The notes below the pieces were generated by a model. It was not told the DNA's origin. It saw only the letters and a list, made by a program, of their open reading frames with translations, and did not search any database. From JACCXG01 sp963717745 (GTDB taxonomy: Bacteria; Acidobacteriota; Vicinamibacteria; Vicinamibacterales; 2-12-FULL-66-21): a DNA stretch of 64,000 nt. This document shows positions 48,345 through 58,269 of the stretch, one piece after another (within the stretch, counting starts at the first letter, position 1; every line of letters begins with the position of its first letter). Both the position numbers and the translations under genes were made by a program. The stretch is from positions 1 through 64,000 of the forward strand of contig CAVQXJ010000003.1 of the NCBI GenBank assembly GCA_963717745.1, read 5' to 3'.

Positions 48345-48838
48345 TGGCGCCTCCGCCCGAGTTGCTGTTCGAGTTCGTCACGCCGTTTCGACAGCTGCGC
48401 GACCGTGCGCCTGGCCCGCACCAACATGACGGTCGCTATCCCGATCATGAGTGCGCCCATGGCGGCGGCGACGAGCGCGCTCCGGCTAGACGTCGCATAT
48501 CCTACGACCAATGCACCGACACAGAACACGACGCTGAACCCGACGGCCATGCGTCCTGCGGCTACGCGATGCCGGCCAAACAGGATTCGCCGGTTCGAGA
48601 GCACCCACACCGCGAAACTCACCCAGCTCAGACCGATCGCGGCCAGGACGGCGAGCGCGATTGACGCCCGCAACGGTAGTGCGGGCTCGGTAACCAGGAG
48701 CGCCGACACGATCACCGTCATCGTCGCCGCCGCCAGCAGCAATCCCACGTAGCCCGTACGTGCAGTGAGCGATAGTTCAGACGCCGTCACCCGACGGAGG
48801 TCATCGATCAACGGCGTTTGCAGTGTGTCATCGGTCAT
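48341..48838 (-). CDS. Four-TM protein, second gene of the ECF operon
   Basis: MTDDTLQTPLIDDLRRVTAS, then four hydrophobic helices (GYVGLLLAAATMTVIVSALL, SIALAVLAAIGLSWVSFAVW, VGFSVVFCVGALVVGYA, ALVAAAMGALMIGIATVMLV) and a coiled C-terminus (TVAQLSKRRDELEQQLGRRR). About 165 residues. The short cytosolic N-terminus followed by helices suits an anti-sigma factor or a membrane partner of the sigma factor; no ZAS zinc motif is seen. ATGA overlap at both ends. Confidence 0.65.
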   Translation of the reverse strand: MTDDTLQTPLIDDLRRVTASELSLTARTGYVGLLLAAATMTVIVSALLVTEPALPLRASIALAVLAAIGLSWVSFAVWVLSNRRILFGRHRVAAGRMAVGFSVVFCVGALVVGYATSSRSALVAAAMGALMIGIATVMLVRARRTVAQLSKRRDELEQQLGRRRQ

Positions 48839-49392
48839 GGACGTATTCCTCTGGCGGTCATGGCCTGGCGTAGCAGCCGTCTGGCTCGGAACAGGCGCGA
48901 TTTCACCGTGCCGACCGGAACCTTCAAGGCCTCGGCGACCTCGCTGAGTGGCAGTTCCTGGAGGTAGAACAGCGTGACGGCTTCCCGTTCGATGATGGGC
49001 AGCTCGGCGAGCGCACCCTCAAGCTGCTGTAAATCCTCCGCATCGTCGACGGCCGACGGGCCGGCCGCTATCTCGTCGACGTCGACGTCGGCCGTGGGCG
49101 ATCGGGCGTATTCCTGGCGGAGCCGATCCATCAGCGTGCGTCGAGCGATGCCGAACAGCCAAGCCCGCAGCTTCGATCCGTCCCGCAGCCGCGGGATGCC
49201 CCGAATCACGCGAATCCAGACATCCTGAAAGATCTCCCTCGCCGCGTCGTCGTCGCCGACGAGCCGACGGACGAAGGACCAGAGGGGCGTGTGCCAGCGC
49301 GCAATCAGATCATCGAATGCGGCGGGCTCCCCGAGTTGGCAGCGTATGGCCAGCAATTCGTCCTCAGCCGGGCGGTGGGTGGGTGTTGCCAT
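48835..49392 (-). CDS. ECF-family RNA polymerase sigma factor
   Basis: From ATG 49392, MATPTHRPAEDELLAIRCQL, then region 2 (AAREIFQDVWIRVIRGIPRL, RAWLFGIARRTLMDRLRQEY) and region 4 (LPIIEREAVTLFYLQELPLS, EVAEALKVPVGTVKSRLFRA). About 185 residues, intact. It heads a coupled three-gene unit with a membrane protein and an exported protein. The longer upstream start at 49443 is rejected because the family begins near MATP. No own promoter was found by eye. Confidence 0.9.
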   Translation of the reverse strand: MATPTHRPAEDELLAIRCQLGEPAAFDDLIARWHTPLWSFVRRLVGDDDAAREIFQDVWIRVIRGIPRLRDGSKLRAWLFGIARRTLMDRLRQEYARSPTADVDVDEIAAGPSAVDDAEDLQQLEGALAELPIIEREAVTLFYLQELPLSEVAEALKVPVGTVKSRLFRARRLLRQAMTARGIRP

Positions 49393-49510
49393 CGTGGTTC
49401 TATGTCTGTAGTCGGAGCACAGGCCAAAAGGTTCACGGCGCACCCATTGCCGGACGAATTTCGGCTGCGCTGAAGATTCCGAGCGCTCAGCGGATAGTTG
49501 AAGCAGAGAG

Positions 49511-49895
49511 ATGGACGACGCCGAAGCGGTACGCCAATGCCGGGCAGGACGCGTGGAGGCTTTTCACCATCTGGTCCGCCGCTACCAGACCCGGGCGCTG
49601 GCGCACGGTCGCGCCCTCACCGGCAACGGCGCGGATGCCGCCGATGCGGCGCAGGACGCGTTCATCGATGCGTTCCGGAATCTGCACCAGTTCGATGGCC
49701 ACCGGGAGTTCTAACCGTGGTTCTACGTGCTGCTACGCAATCGTTGTTTCAAACAGCGCACTCGTCCCGGCACGAGATCCGAGAGCGGGCCGCTCCCGGA
49801 GCGCCAGGCGGCCGCCGGTCCGTCGGCGGAACAGGCGATCGATCTCCACGCAGCACTGGCGAAGCTGGATCGGGACGATCGGGTCGCTCTTCACC
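49511..49895 (+). pseudogene. ECF sigma factor fragment with internal TAA and lost region 4
   Basis: MDDAEAVRQCRAGRVEAFHH, then LVRRYQTRALAHGRALTGNG, ADAADAAQDAFIDAFRNLHQ, and after REF a TAA stop. One base change (TAA for TAC) restores REF-Y-PWFYVLLRNRCFK, a normal region 2 end. The frame continues to LAKLDRDDRVAL and then runs into the opposite-strand AGCS gene at about 49,895. Region 4 is missing, so it cannot function even with the stop corrected. It lies divergent to the intact sigma gene. Confidence 0.75.
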
Positions 49896-51234
49896 GCGGT
49901 CGCGCGAAGAACTCCGTCATCAGCCGGCGAAGCAGCGACACCGACAGCAGCACGGACAGCAGGTTGGGCAGCGCCATGAGGCCATTCAGTGTGTCCGCGA
50001 TATCCCAGACGAGGTGCAGCGAACCGACCGAGCCGAGATAGATGAACACCAGCCACAGCAGTCGGTAGGGCACGGCGGCCCTTGGGCCGAACAGGTAGAC
50101 GATGCCCGTCTCTCCGTAGTAGCTCCAGCCGATCACGGTCGAGAACGCGAACAGCACGAGGCTAACGGTGACGACGATGTTCCCCCAGGTGCCGGGAAGG
50201 CCCGTTGAGAACGCCGCGCCCGCGAGCGCCGCGCCGCTGGTTCCCTGCGTCCAGCTGCCAGTGACGAGCACAACGAGCCCGGTGGTCGTGCAGACGAGAA
50301 TCGTGTCCACGAATACTTCGAAAATGCCGTACAGGCCCTGTCGCACGGGGTGGTCGGTCTGCGCCACGGCATGCACGATGGGCGCGCTGCCAAGCCCGGC
50401 CTCGTTTGAAAACAGCCCGCGCGCCACACCGTAGCGGAGCGCCATCATTAGCGTCGATCCGGCGAATCCTCCGGTGGCCGCCGTGCCGGTGAACGCGCCG
50501 TCGATGACCAGGCCGACGGCCGCCGGGAGCTCGGCGGCGTACCGTATGAGAATGACGAGGCCGCCAACCAAGTAGAAGAGAGCCATCGCCGGCACCATGA
50601 TCTCGGTGACCTCGCCGATGCGGCGGATGCCTCCGAGAATGACGGCGGCTGTGATGATCGCCAGCACGACGCCGGTGATCTGCGGCGACACCCCGAAGCT
50701 GGCCCGCAGGCTGTCCGCGACCGAGTTGGCCTGGACCATGTTTCCGATCCCGAACGCGGCGAGCGCCACGAGCGCCGCGAACGCGGATCCGAGCCAGGGC
50801 AGTCCAAGGTTGCGGAGCGTATACATCGCGCCACCACGCCACACGCCGCTGGTATCCCGCTCTCGGTAATGCAGCGCGATGACGATCTCCGCGAATTTCG
50901 TGCACATGCCGAGAACGCCCGATATCCAGAGCCAGAACAACGCCCCTGGCCCACCGATCGCGATGGCCGTCGCGACCCCGGCGATGTTGCCGACGCCGAC
51001 GGTCGATGCCAACGCCGTCGCCACGGCCTGAAACGGTGACACGCTTCCAGGCGCCAGCTTCTTTTGCGTGATCTTGCCGAGCACCTCGCGGAATGTCAGG
51101 GTCAGGTAGCGGAACTGGGCGCCTCTCGTCGCGATGGTGAGCAGGACGCCCGTCCCCAACAGGAGCACGATCGTCGGCCAGCCCCAGACATAGCCATTGA
51201 GCCAGCCATTCCACCGGGCCATCAGATCGAGCAT
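49891..51234 (-). CDS. Sodium:alanine/glycine symporter (AGCS family)
   Basis: Intact frame. MLDLMARWNGWLNGYVWGWP, then LATATAIAIGGP-type helices (NIAGVATAIAIGGPGALFWL), GMCTKFAEIVIALHYRERDT, AFGIGNMVQANSVADSLRAS and NEAGLGSAPIVHAVAQTDHP, the AGCS signature blocks, and end LLRRLMTEFFARPR. About 447 residues with about 11 membrane helices. ATG 51234 is favoured by GGGAG upstream; 51258 is possible. Takes up alanine or glycine with sodium. It follows a three-TM protein with a 13-bp overlap. Confidence 0.88.
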   Translation of the reverse strand: MLDLMARWNGWLNGYVWGWPTIVLLLGTGVLLTIATRGAQFRYLTLTFREVLGKITQKKLAPGSVSPFQAVATALASTVGVGNIAGVATAIAIGGPGALFWLWISGVLGMCTKFAEIVIALHYRERDTSGVWRGGAMYTLRNLGLPWLGSAFAALVALAAFGIGNMVQANSVADSLRASFGVSPQITGVVLAIITAAVILGGIRRIGEVTEIMVPAMALFYLVGGLVILIRYAAELPAAVGLVIDGAFTGTAATGGFAGSTLMMALRYGVARGLFSNEAGLGSAPIVHAVAQTDHPVRQGLYGIFEVFVDTILVCTTTGLVVLVTGSWTQGTSGAALAGAAFSTGLPGTWGNIVVTVSLVLFAFSTVIGWSYYGETGIVYLFGPRAAVPYRLLWLVFIYLGSVGSLHLVWDIADTLNGLMALPNLLSVLLSVSLLRRLMTEFFARPR

Positions 51235-51641
51235 GCCTGTCGCGCTCCCTTCGAACATCGGTCTATTGTCGTCCAGGGGCTCCGGTCTGCTGTTGTGGAC
51301 TCGGAGAAGGAGCTGGGCCCGGCCAGGCCGAACTGTCGTAGCGAACGCAGGCCACGATACCAAAGGTAGGCGGCGATCAGCGCGACGCCGATCCCAACCC
51401 AGATTTCCGACCACAGCACCGTCCCCGACCAGGCGGCGGCGATCGCGAACGGCACGCCACCTTCGAGCCTGTAGCCAATGGCACCGGCAACCACGAACAG
51501 CACGGCCACCGCAGTCGCGGTGAACGCGCCCCACAGCGGACTCAAGGAGCGGCCGTGGGAACGCCGGTACACGAACCAATGCCATGCGGCCACAAACGCC
51601 AGCAATGCAGCCAACGCCAAAATTGCGACGATTCGCTCCAT
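51222..51641 (-). CDS. Small membrane protein upstream of AGCS
   Basis: MERIVAILALAALLAFVAAW, then WGAFTATAVAVLFVVAGAIG and WVGIGVALIAAYLWYRGLRS, three hydrophobic helices, followed by a polar tail (GLAGPSSFSESTTADRSPWT). About 139 residues. No motif recognised. Position between nhaA and the AGCS symporter on the same strand suggests a single transport operon. Confidence 0.6.
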   Translation of the reverse strand: MERIVAILALAALLAFVAAWHWFVYRRSHGRSLSPLWGAFTATAVAVLFVVAGAIGYRLEGGVPFAIAAAWSGTVLWSEIWVGIGVALIAAYLWYRGLRSLRQFGLAGPSSFSESTTADRSPWTTIDRCSKGARQACSI

Positions 51642-51655
51642 GGTGTGGTGACCCC

Positions 51656-52789
51656 TTACTTCGACGATCGAGGCAAGATTCGCGATAGCCCAATGGCAAT
51701 CGGAGCCGCGATGAAACTCAAGAGTGCCCCCATCTTGGTTTCATCCAGCGCCGCCCCGGGCGGAAATGCTGCCGTCGCAAAAAAGAGCGAGACCGTAAAC
51801 CCGATGCCAGCGGCCACGCCCACCACCAGTAAATCCCCGCCCCGCAGCCCTGGCGGCAGATGTGCGCCAGCCAGCCGAGCGACTGAGGACAAGAGGACGA
51901 TTCCCACCGGCTTTCCGATCAGGAGCGCAGTCACCACGTAGTACGTGCCCGGCCCGATCTGGGCGAACGGGACGCCCGCGTTCGCAAAGCCGAAGAGGAG
52001 CAGGACGAACTGCACCGGCGTCGCCCACCAGTGCTCGAATCGATTGAGCGTATCCGGCAGACGATGCTCGCCGGGTGCGAAGAGTCCCTGGTCGCGGCCG
52101 CCATGGGGCATGAACGGCACGATCGGAACCAGCGCGAGGGCAGGATGAAAGCCGCCCCAATACAGCGCGGCCCACGAGAGGACTCCGGGACCGAGCACGT
52201 ACGGCCAGAAGCTGCGAATCTGCCGTCGCCTGAGCCACAGCGCGGCCAGCACGGCCGCGGTCATGAGCACGCCCAGCGCCGTGAACGAGAGGGCGCCCGA
52301 CGGGTAGAACACCGCCAGGATGATCAGTCCCAGCGCGTCGTCGGCAATGGCCAGCAGGAGCAGAAACGGGACGGCCGGATGCCCGGCTGGAAAAATAATG
52401 CGCGCGATCATCGCTGAAAATGCGATGTCGGTCGCACAGGGGATCGCCCATCCTCGGGCCAGCTCCGCGGGTCCGCGAAGCGTGGCCAAGCCCACATAGA
52501 TCAACGCGGGCGCGATCATGCCGCCCACCGCGGCGGCGAGGGGCGACAGCGCACGCCGTGGGGACGCGAGCGGCCCGCCCGGCAACGTGGCCTCGAATAC
52601 CTCTTTGGCGGCCAGCGCAAAGAAGAAGACCATGCCAACGTCGTTGACCCAGAAGTGCAGGGGGTGGGCGAGATGATCGTAGGTATCGTGGTCGATGTTG
52701 GCCCAGGCCACGGCCGCGACGGTTCCCGCGAGCAACAGCAGTGAGTTTTCGAGGATGAAGCGCGCGGCCGCTGATCGCCTGTGGGTCAT
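51656..52789 (-). CDS. nhaA: Na+/H+ antiporter NhaA
   Basis: MTHRRSAAARFILENSLLLL, then NDVGMVFFFALAAKEVFEAT, ARGWAIPCATDIAFSAMIAR, and FLLLLAIADDALGLIILAVF, where the paired aspartates DD bind the transported cation. End SFIAAPIAIGLSRILPRSSK. About 377 residues with 12 predicted helices, intact. Exports sodium for proton intake. Start at 52789 overlaps the small lmo0937-like gene upstream by ATGA. Confidence 0.9.
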   Translation of the reverse strand: MTHRRSAAARFILENSLLLLAGTVAAVAWANIDHDTYDHLAHPLHFWVNDVGMVFFFALAAKEVFEATLPGGPLASPRRALSPLAAAVGGMIAPALIYVGLATLRGPAELARGWAIPCATDIAFSAMIARIIFPAGHPAVPFLLLLAIADDALGLIILAVFYPSGALSFTALGVLMTAAVLAALWLRRRQIRSFWPYVLGPGVLSWAALYWGGFHPALALVPIVPFMPHGGRDQGLFAPGEHRLPDTLNRFEHWWATPVQFVLLLFGFANAGVPFAQIGPGTYYVVTALLIGKPVGIVLLSSVARLAGAHLPPGLRGGDLLVVGVAAGIGFTVSLFFATAAFPPGAALDETKMGALLSFIAAPIAIGLSRILPRSSK

Positions 52790-52971
52790 GGGTGTGCGGA
52801 TGGGCCGTCAGGCGACCGCCGCTGCGCTGCGTCGCGAGCTTTCAAGAAGCCAAGCAGCAGAAAGAACAGGCCCATGAGGAGGAGCACGTGTCCAACTGTC
52901 TCCGCCCTGTAGGCCCCAAGGACACCGAGAAACCAACCCGCGAGCAAGACGAGCGCAGTCGTGAAGAGCAT
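52786..52971 (-). CDS. lmo0937-like small membrane protein
   Basis: ATG 52971 preceded by GGAGG; MLFTTALVLLAGWFLGVLGA, then ETVGHVLLLMGLFFLLLGFL and a basic tail KARDAAQRRSPDGPSAHP. Two helices, 61 residues. The Gly-rich two-helix pattern (WxLGxxxx...HxLLxxGLxxxL) matches the tiny lmo0937-type membrane proteins, role unknown. Coupled to nhaA by an ATGA overlap, head of the nhaA/AGCS operon. A longer open frame upstream is rejected in favour of the one with the ribosome site. Confidence 0.75.
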   Translation of the reverse strand: MLFTTALVLLAGWFLGVLGAYRAETVGHVLLLMGLFFLLLGFLKARDAAQRRSPDGPSAHP

Positions 52972-52989
52972 GTGGCCTCCTGAGGGCAA

Positions 52990-53308
52990 CCCGACCAGCC
53001 CGGAGGAGTGGTGCGGCTGCCTATGGAGGTCGTTGTGAGATGTCCAGCGAAGTGCGCGGACAAAGGGGCAGGAGTGCAGACCAGCGTCACCGGGCTGGAA
53101 AGTGCTCGGGTGATCAGCGAGAGCGCGAGTGCTCCCCGAGAAACACTGAAAGGCGATGTGTGGAGAAGTCGCCAGCCGAGCCTGCAGTCCATCCTCCTGG
53201 TCTCGCAACGACCAGAGGATGGCGGCCCGACCATCCATGAACCTGCAGCGACGTCCGCTGCACCCTTTGTCTCCGAGCTCCGTTCAGTATACGCGAGAGC
53301 AACCCAAT
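52990..53308. other. Intergenic stretch, no gene seen
   Basis: About 320 bases between two minus-strand units, likely holding the promoter of the nhaA operon near its left end and the 3' end of the amt transcript at its right end. No frame with a ribosome site or motif. Confidence 0.45.
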
Positions 53309-53340
53309 GCCGAGCGTGCGACAGCCGTCGCACGCTCGGC
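53309..53340. terminator. Strong hairpin after amt
   Basis: Perfect 14-base stem (53309-53322 with 53327-53340), four-base loop. It follows the amt stop at 53361 by about 20 bases on the minus strand. No long T-run, so it may be Rho-assisted. Confidence 0.6.
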
Positions 53341-53360
53341 CGGGGTCGGATCGTCCGACG

Positions 53361-54725
53361 TCAGGCGATCTCGGTGCTCATCCTCGGTTGCACGAGGCCA
53401 CTGTAGGCCTCCATCCCGTGCTCGCCGACATCGAGGCCCTCGACTTCCTCTTCCGCCGAGACGCGGATGCCGATCGTCACCTTGAGGATGATCCAGGCGG
53501 CCATGCTGAGCACGAACGTCATGGCGCCGACCGCGCCGATGCCGACCAACTGGGTTAGCGTCTTGGATACTCCGCCACCGAGCAACAAGCCGCCTTCGTT
53601 GGCAAACAGATCCGACGCACAGCGTCCCGAACACACCGTTCACGAGATGGACGCTGAGCGCGCCGACCGGATCGTCGAGCTTGACGCGATCGAAGAACAG
53701 GACGGCATAGACGACGAGGACGCCGGCGACGCCACCGATAATCACCGAGCTCCCGACCGAGACGACGTTGCAGGGGGCGGTGATCGCCACCAGGCCTGCC
53801 AGCGTTCCGTTGAGGATCATGCTGAGATCCGGTTTGCCGAGCACCAACCATGCGGCAACGGTCGCAGTCAGACAGCCTGCGGCTGCCGCCATGTTGGTGT
53901 TCAGCGCGATCAGAGCAATGGCGGTGGGATCCGCCGCCATGGTGCTGCCCGGATTGAACCCGAACCACCCCAGCCAGAGGATGAGGGCGCCGAGCGTCGC
54001 ACTCGTCATGTTGTGCGGCAGTATCGGCCGGACCGTGCCATCGGCGGCGAATTTTCCCAGCCGCGGGCCGAGCACGATGACGCCCGCGAGCGCGGCCCAA
54101 CCGCCAATACTGTGCACCACCGTCGAACCGGCGAAATCGACCGAAGCCCATCTTCGACAGCCAGCCGCCACCCCATGCCCAGTGTCCGCCGATCGGATAG
54201 ATCAACAGCGACAAGGATGAATGAGAACACCACGAACGACACAAATTTGATCCGCTCGGCCACGGCCCCGCTCACAATCGTCGCGGCCGTCCCGGCGAAC
54301 ACCAGCTGAAAGAAGAACTTGGCGTAGAGCGGCACCCCGGTCCAGTTGAGCGCAGCAAACACCCCCTGATAGGCGTCGCCCGTGGCGGGACTGTTGTCGG
54401 CGCCGTGCAACAGCCACCCGGAGAGCCCGAGGTAGTCGGATCCATTGCCGAACATCAGCGCGAAGCCAACCACCCAGAATGCGACGGATGATGCGGCAAA
54501 CACGATGAAGTTCTTGGCCAGAATGTTTACCGCATTCTTCGCTCGGCACAGGCCACTCTCCACCAGAGCGAAGCCGGCATTCATGAAGAACACGAGGAAC
54601 GCGGTCAGGAGCACCCACAAGGTGTCCAGCGCCACCTTTGTTTCAGGGTCGATCGCCGCCTCGGACAGAGACGGGGTCGCCAGTGTGAGGACGAGCAAGA
54701 ACCCGATCAGAAGTCGCCGTCTCAT
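53361..54725 (-). CDS. amt: Ammonium transporter (frameshifted)
   Basis: Signal-like start MRRRLLIGFLLVLTLATPSL, then DTLWVLLTAFLVFFMNAGFA and LVESGLCRAKNAVNILAKNF, the AmtB opening helices. Then VDFAGSTVVHSIGGWAALAG, ILWLGWFGFNPGSTMAADPT (the Asp/Trp pore region), TLAGLVAITAPCNVVSVGSS and ANEGGLLLGGGVSKTLTQLV. It ends LVQPRMSTEIA. About 455 residues; breaks near 54,150-54,250 and 53,600. No GlnK gene is next to it, unlike the usual pair, so PII control is not visible here. Gap 54,726-54,973 holds no clear gene. Confidence 0.87.
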
Positions 54726-54973
54726 CAACCTCTCCTTGATGCATGGCCGCTGGTGGCCCTGTGGTCGAAACGATGGAGCCGATTGCTTCGGACGGTGCAA
54801 GAGGAAGGCCGAGCTGGTCAGCGGCAAACACGTTGGAGGACTTCGACGGAGTCGCTCCTGGCCCTCGTGGCGTGTGACAGATGTGTGGTCTTAGCGCCAA
54901 GTGGATACGAAAATGTCTGCAGACGCGCCCAACCTCGGCGTCTCGGGCGCCGCGCCGTCGAATGGGAGAGCCC

Positions 54974-55153
54974 TTAGCGCGGCCTACGGTCGCCCCTCCT
55001 CATGCGCCACCAGCCCCACTGAATCAGGCCGGCCAGCGCTATTCCGGCGACGAGCGGCATGACCGGCGCATGGGGAAGCAGTGCCGCCAGGGTCAGCAGG
55101 CAGGCCCCGGCGAAGCATTGCAGCCGGACAGAACCTGGATCGCGGTCTGGCAT
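54974..55153 (-). CDS. Small two-TM protein between amt and tctA
   Basis: ATG 55153: MPDRDPGSVRLQCFAGACLL, then TLAALLPHAPVMPLVAGIAL and AGLIQWGWWRMRRGDRRPR, a 59-residue protein with two likely helices. No known family. It has the same direction as tctA and follows its terminator-like hairpin by a few bases, so it may be a separate unit. Confidence 0.5.
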   Translation of the reverse strand: MPDRDPGSVRLQCFAGACLLTLAALLPHAPVMPLVAGIALAGLIQWGWWRMRRGDRRPR

Positions 55154-55157
55154 TCGA

Positions 55158-55180
55158 GCGGCTCTCTTACAAAGAGCCGC
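55158..55180. terminator. Hairpin after tctA
   Basis: Eight-base stem (55158-55165 with 55173-55180) with a seven-base loop, 27 bases past the tctA stop. No T-run. Possible terminator or processing site of the tctCBA transcript. Confidence 0.5.
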
Positions 55181-55206
55181 CGCTCTCTTCAGCCCCCAAA
55201 CGACTG

Positions 55207-56713
55207 TCAGCGGCTCTGCGCTGGCCGTTTCCTCCAGGCGAGCAGCAGCGGTGAGAGCCACACCAGCACGGTGAGCAGGCCAAGGGCGGCCGCCACCGGA
55301 CGCTCGAAGAACGCGGCAGGGATTCCCGCGCGCCTTGATCATCGACGTTCACGAGGTTCTGCTCGAGCATCCCGCCGAGCACGATCCCGAGGATGGTCGG
55401 CGCAATCGGGAAATCCGTTGGCTTCCATCAGGTAGGCGAGCAGGCCGAACGCCAGCATCACGCCGACGTCGAACACCGAGTTGTTGATCGCAAAGGCGCC
55501 GACGACGCAGAACAGCAGGATGACCGGCATCAGCACGCTGCGCGGGCACGTGCAGGACGTTCTTCGCCGATCTTGATCAGCGCCCAGCCGAGCGGCACCA
55601 TCAGCAGGTTGGCGAGGAAGAAGATGATGAAGACGGCATAGATGTTCTGCGGATGTTCGATGAAGATCGCCGGACCCGGGTTCAGGCCCTTCAGGTAGAG
55701 CACGCCGATCACGATGGCGGTGATCGAATCGCCCGGGATGCCGAACACCAGCGCCGGAATCCACGCGCCGGCGAGCGCCGCGTTGTTGGCGGCGCTCGCT
55801 TCGATCACACCCTCGATGTGTCCCGTCCCGAACTTCTCCGGGGTTCTGGAGAAGCGCTTGGCCGATGCGCGTACGCAATCCAGGCCGCGATGTCGGCGCC
55901 GGCCCCCGGCAGCGCACCGATCGGCGTCCCGAGCACGCTGCCTCGCAGCGCCGAGCAGGGGGTATTGTCTGAGCAGCGCCGCCCTGTCCCTTGAAGACGC
56001 CAGCCGATGTCTTGCTTCGGCGCCTCGAACGGGCTATCCGCGGACACGGCGTATCGCGCGACTTCCGACACCGCGAACATGCCGATCATGACCGGGATCA
56101 GCTGGAACCCGCTCATCAGACTCGACCGAGCCGAAGGTGAATCGCGGATAGGCGGCGGGGTTCTCGAAGCCCACGCGTCGCGACGAGGAGCCCCAGCATC
56201 AGCGAGACGAGCGCCTCTGAGCGGATCGCCCGGCGACACGAAGACAGCCGCCGAGTAGGCCCATCAACACGAGCCAGAAATATTCGAAGGAGCTGAACTT
56301 CAGCGCGGCATTGCGCGAGCCACGGCGCGGCCGTCGACGAGCACGATCGTCCCGAACAGGCCGCCGAGCGCGGAGTACACCAGGCCGGCGCCGAGCACCG
56401 TTTCGGCCTGCCCTTGTGCGGTCGATCAGCGTAGGCTTCGTCGCAGTACGCGGCCGACGCCGGGGTCCCCGGCATCCGCAGCAGCGCGCCGGGCACGTCG
56501 CCCGCGAAGATCGCCATCGCGGTGGCCGTCACCATGCAGGCCACGGCCGGGATCGGCGGCAGGAAAAAGGTCACGGGCACCAGCAGGGCGGTCGCCATCG
56601 TGGCGGTGAGTCCGGGGATGGCGCCGACGAACAAGCCGAAGAAGGCGGACGCCAGGACGACGCCCAGGACGAGAGGATCGAGGACCTGCTCGAAGCGCCA
56701 GAACGATGTGCGT
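55207..56713 (-). CDS. tctA: Tripartite tricarboxylate transporter large permease TctA (frameshifted)
   Basis: Segments: LDPLVLGVVLASAFFGLFVG, AIPGLTATMATALLVPVTFF, AIFAGDVPGALLRMPGTPAS, AAYCDEAYA, GTGHIEGVIEASAANNAALA and GAWIPALVFGIPGDSITAIV, YLKGLNPGPAIF, all typical TctA helices and loops. About 500 residues, at least ten indels. It imports a tricarboxylate or other acid with the binding protein TctC and small permease TctB. The exact 5' end (near 56,700) is unclear. Stop at 55207. Confidence 0.85.
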
Positions 56714-57201
56714 CTACCAGGCGACGCCCTCGAGGACGCCCCACGGGAGAGGCACCCGCAGCAGGCTGTAGAACGCGTAGTGAATGAGCCAGGGTGACCG
56801 CGAGCGCCAGCGGCAGCGATCCGCGCGCGGGGCACGTCGAAGGCGAGCGAACAGCACGCTCAGGAAGACGAACGCGGTGATGAAGAAGCCGAGGCTGCTC
56901 GACGACCAGCGCATAGAAGAGCAGGACTGGCGAAGACCAGCGCGAAGTTGAGCACCATGCGCGGCCGGCGGATCCACGCCTCCGAACTCGACTCGCCAGG
57001 CGCCGCGGCGTCGCGTCAGTCCCGGAGACGATCAGAGCAACGCCGCAGCAGAGTCAGAGCCCGACGCCGATCAGCATCGGGAAGACGCTGACGGACCGAT
57101 GGTCTGGCCGGGCATCGAGGGAAACGATGGCGGCTGTCGACCACGATGGCCGAGCCGGCGATCGGATCAGCACGACTCGACAGCGTGTGGTTGAGCGTCA
57201 T
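56714..57201 (-). CDS. tctB: Tripartite tricarboxylate transporter small permease TctB (frameshifted)
   Basis: ATG 57201 reads MTLNHTLSSRADPIAGSAIV; after indels IGPSVFPMLIGVGL, ALIVSG, LGFFITAFVFLSVLFARLRR and HYAFYSLLRVPLPWGVLEGV. Four short helices and about 160 residues, the size of TctB. Its ATGA overlaps the tctC stop. The stop at 56714 is followed directly by tctA. Confidence 0.8.
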
Positions 57202-58198
57202 CCGCGTTTCATTTCGGCGAGCCCGACGGCCTTCATCACCGCGCCCATCTGCGTGTCTGAGGCGGACATCATCTGCGGCGAACTCGGCCGGATCCGCCCA
57301 CCGCATGCCGAAGCCGCGGTTGGTCATGAACTCCCGGTACTCCGTGGCTGTCGTAGGCCTTCTTGACGGCAGCCTGCAGCCTCGTCTGGATCGCTGGCGG
57401 CAGATTCGCCGGCGCGGCCGATGCCCCGCCACGACTCCCATGGTCCAGTTCGATCCGATCGCCTGCTCTGCCGGTCGGAACCTGTCGGATACAGCGTCGA
57501 CCGGCGTCTCGTCGAGCACGGCAAGGCTCTTCACTTTGCCGGCGTCGATCAGCGATCGCCCCTCCGGGTGCGACCCGGCGACACGATGTCGATGCCGCCG
57601 GCGACGAGATCGAGCATCGCGCGGCGCGCTGCCATTGCTCGGCACCCAGACCACGGATGCCGGCGGGATGCGCTGCTCATCGAGCAGGCCGGCCAAGCGC
57701 GACGTGCCAGATGCCACCTTGGGCCGTGCCTGACGCGTTGAGCTTGCCGGGGTTCGACCTGATCGCCTGCAGCAGATCGGCGAGGTTCGCGTACGGTGAA
57801 TCGGCCGGACCTGAATCGCCGCTGCGTCGAAATTGACGGAGCCCAGCGGCGTGAACGACGCGCCCGTGAGATCGGTCAGTCCCTGATGATGCATCATCGC
57901 GATCTCGACGGTGACGATGCCGAGCGTGTAGCCGTCGGGCGCGGCGCCGACGCAATCGCCTGATGGCCGACGACGCCACTGCCGCCGGTGCGGTTCACGA
58001 CGTTGACCGGTTTGCCGAGGTCTCTCTCGATCAGGCCGGCCATGACGCGAGCGACCGCATCGGTGCCGCCCCGGCCGCCCACGGCACGATCAAGGTCAGC
58101 GGCCGCGTCGGATACTCGGTCGCGCGGGAGCAGCCGCTCGCGATCAGCACCGCCACCATCAGCCAGGAGGACAGGACCACAGACTCAGATCTCTTCAT
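57198..58198 (-). CDS. tctC: Tripartite tricarboxylate transporter substrate-binding lipoprotein TctC (frameshifted)
   Basis: The start MKRSESVVLSSWLMVAVLIA-SGC is a lipobox, so the protein is a lipoprotein rather than a free periplasmic one. Then RPLTLIVPWAAGGGTDAVAR (the TTT solute-binding hallmark), DLGKPVNVVNRTGGSGVVGH, GKLNASGTAQGGIWHVAL and an end AVGLAEMKRG. About 320 residues. Several indels. The substrate is unknown; the family takes up citrate, glutarate, aromatic acids or others. Stop overlaps tctB start by ATGA. Confidence 0.85.
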
Positions 58199-58269
58199 CG
58201 ATTAATCCAGTTGACACGCCGGACCGGCTCCACGGGCGAGCCATCCAAGAGGATGGGCCGACACACCCA

